Source of the DNA: Desulfobacteraceae bacterium
GTDB lineage: Bacteria; Desulfobacterota; Desulfobacteria; Desulfobacterales; Desulfosalsimonadaceae
Reading direction: 5' to 3'
Length of the DNA stretch: 5,391 bases
NCBI GenBank assembly: GCA_024636355.1
Contig: JAGXHH010000189.1
Location: forward strand, 1 to 5,391
The notes under the pieces were generated by a model. That model was given only the letters and a program-made list of their open reading frames with translations, searched no databases and was not told the DNA's origin. Below are positions 5,378 to 5,391 of this stretch, piece after piece (positions within the stretch are counted from its first letter, which is position 1; the number at the start of each line of letters is the position of its first letter). The translations under genes were made by a program, and so were the position numbers.

Positions 5378-5391
5378 CTGTCTCTTATACA
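5378..5391 (-). other. Nextera mosaic-end remnant (right end)
   Basis: CTGTCTCTTATACA is the first 14 bases of the Nextera mosaic end in outward orientation, mirroring the adapter at 1-29. It is library-derived, and the genomic sequence of the hemolysin III-type gene stops at about 5377. Confidence 0.95.

Overview
The window looks like one short assembled contig or sequenced fragment from a Gram-negative environmental bacterium. Nextera transposase adapter sequence sits at both ends (1-29 and 5378-5391), so genuine DNA is about 30-5377. The two outermost genes are cut by fragment ends, not by biology. A GC-rich coding style, an ADP-forming acyl-CoA synthetase, a fused partner-switching response regulator and an intergenic island of short 6- and 9-base repeats together suggest a Desulfobacterota-like (delta-proteobacterial) source. 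That assignment is an impression, not proven here.

All four genes lie on the minus strand. Read in the direction of transcription (right to left) they are: the C-terminal end of a hemolysin III/PAQR-type membrane protein (5158-5377) followed by a hairpin-plus-T-tract terminator (5114-5131); a complete 715-residue NDP-forming acyl-CoA synthetase with fused alpha and beta parts (2901-5048), followed by a second terminator-like stem (2862-2894); a roughly 570-base non-coding gap; a complete 559-residue response regulator carrying REC, SpoIIE/PP2C phosphatase and RsbW-like kinase domains (651-2330); and, 18 bases downstream, undecaprenyl-diphosphatase uppP (30-632), cut at its 3' end by the fragment edge. 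The regulator and uppP are probably co-transcribed from a candidate sigma70 promoter at 2369-2397, which overlaps a perfect 8-bp inverted repeat.

The gap is the most unusual part. Between 2415 and 2862 it holds a nested arrangement of five short tandem-repeat families: TCTTGC/TCTTAA hexamers at the left edge and their reverse complement at the right edge (33 of 36 positions complementary), a CGTGCA hexamer array, an AACACAGAG nonamer array, and CATGAAGAT nonamers followed by degenerate inverted copies. A 33-base direct repeat (28 of 33 identical) also occurs twice. Apparent ORFs in this stretch are repeat translations and are not called.

Functionally, the regulator is a self-contained output module of the partner-switching type. 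Its phosphatase and kinase would act in opposite directions on an anti-sigma-antagonist (STAS) protein encoded elsewhere. uppP recycles the C55 lipid carrier for cell-wall synthesis. The acyl-CoA synthetase interconverts an acyl-CoA and ADP/Pi with the free acid and ATP. No new multi-gene system is visible. The repeat island and the regulator-uppP pairing are the items most worth following.
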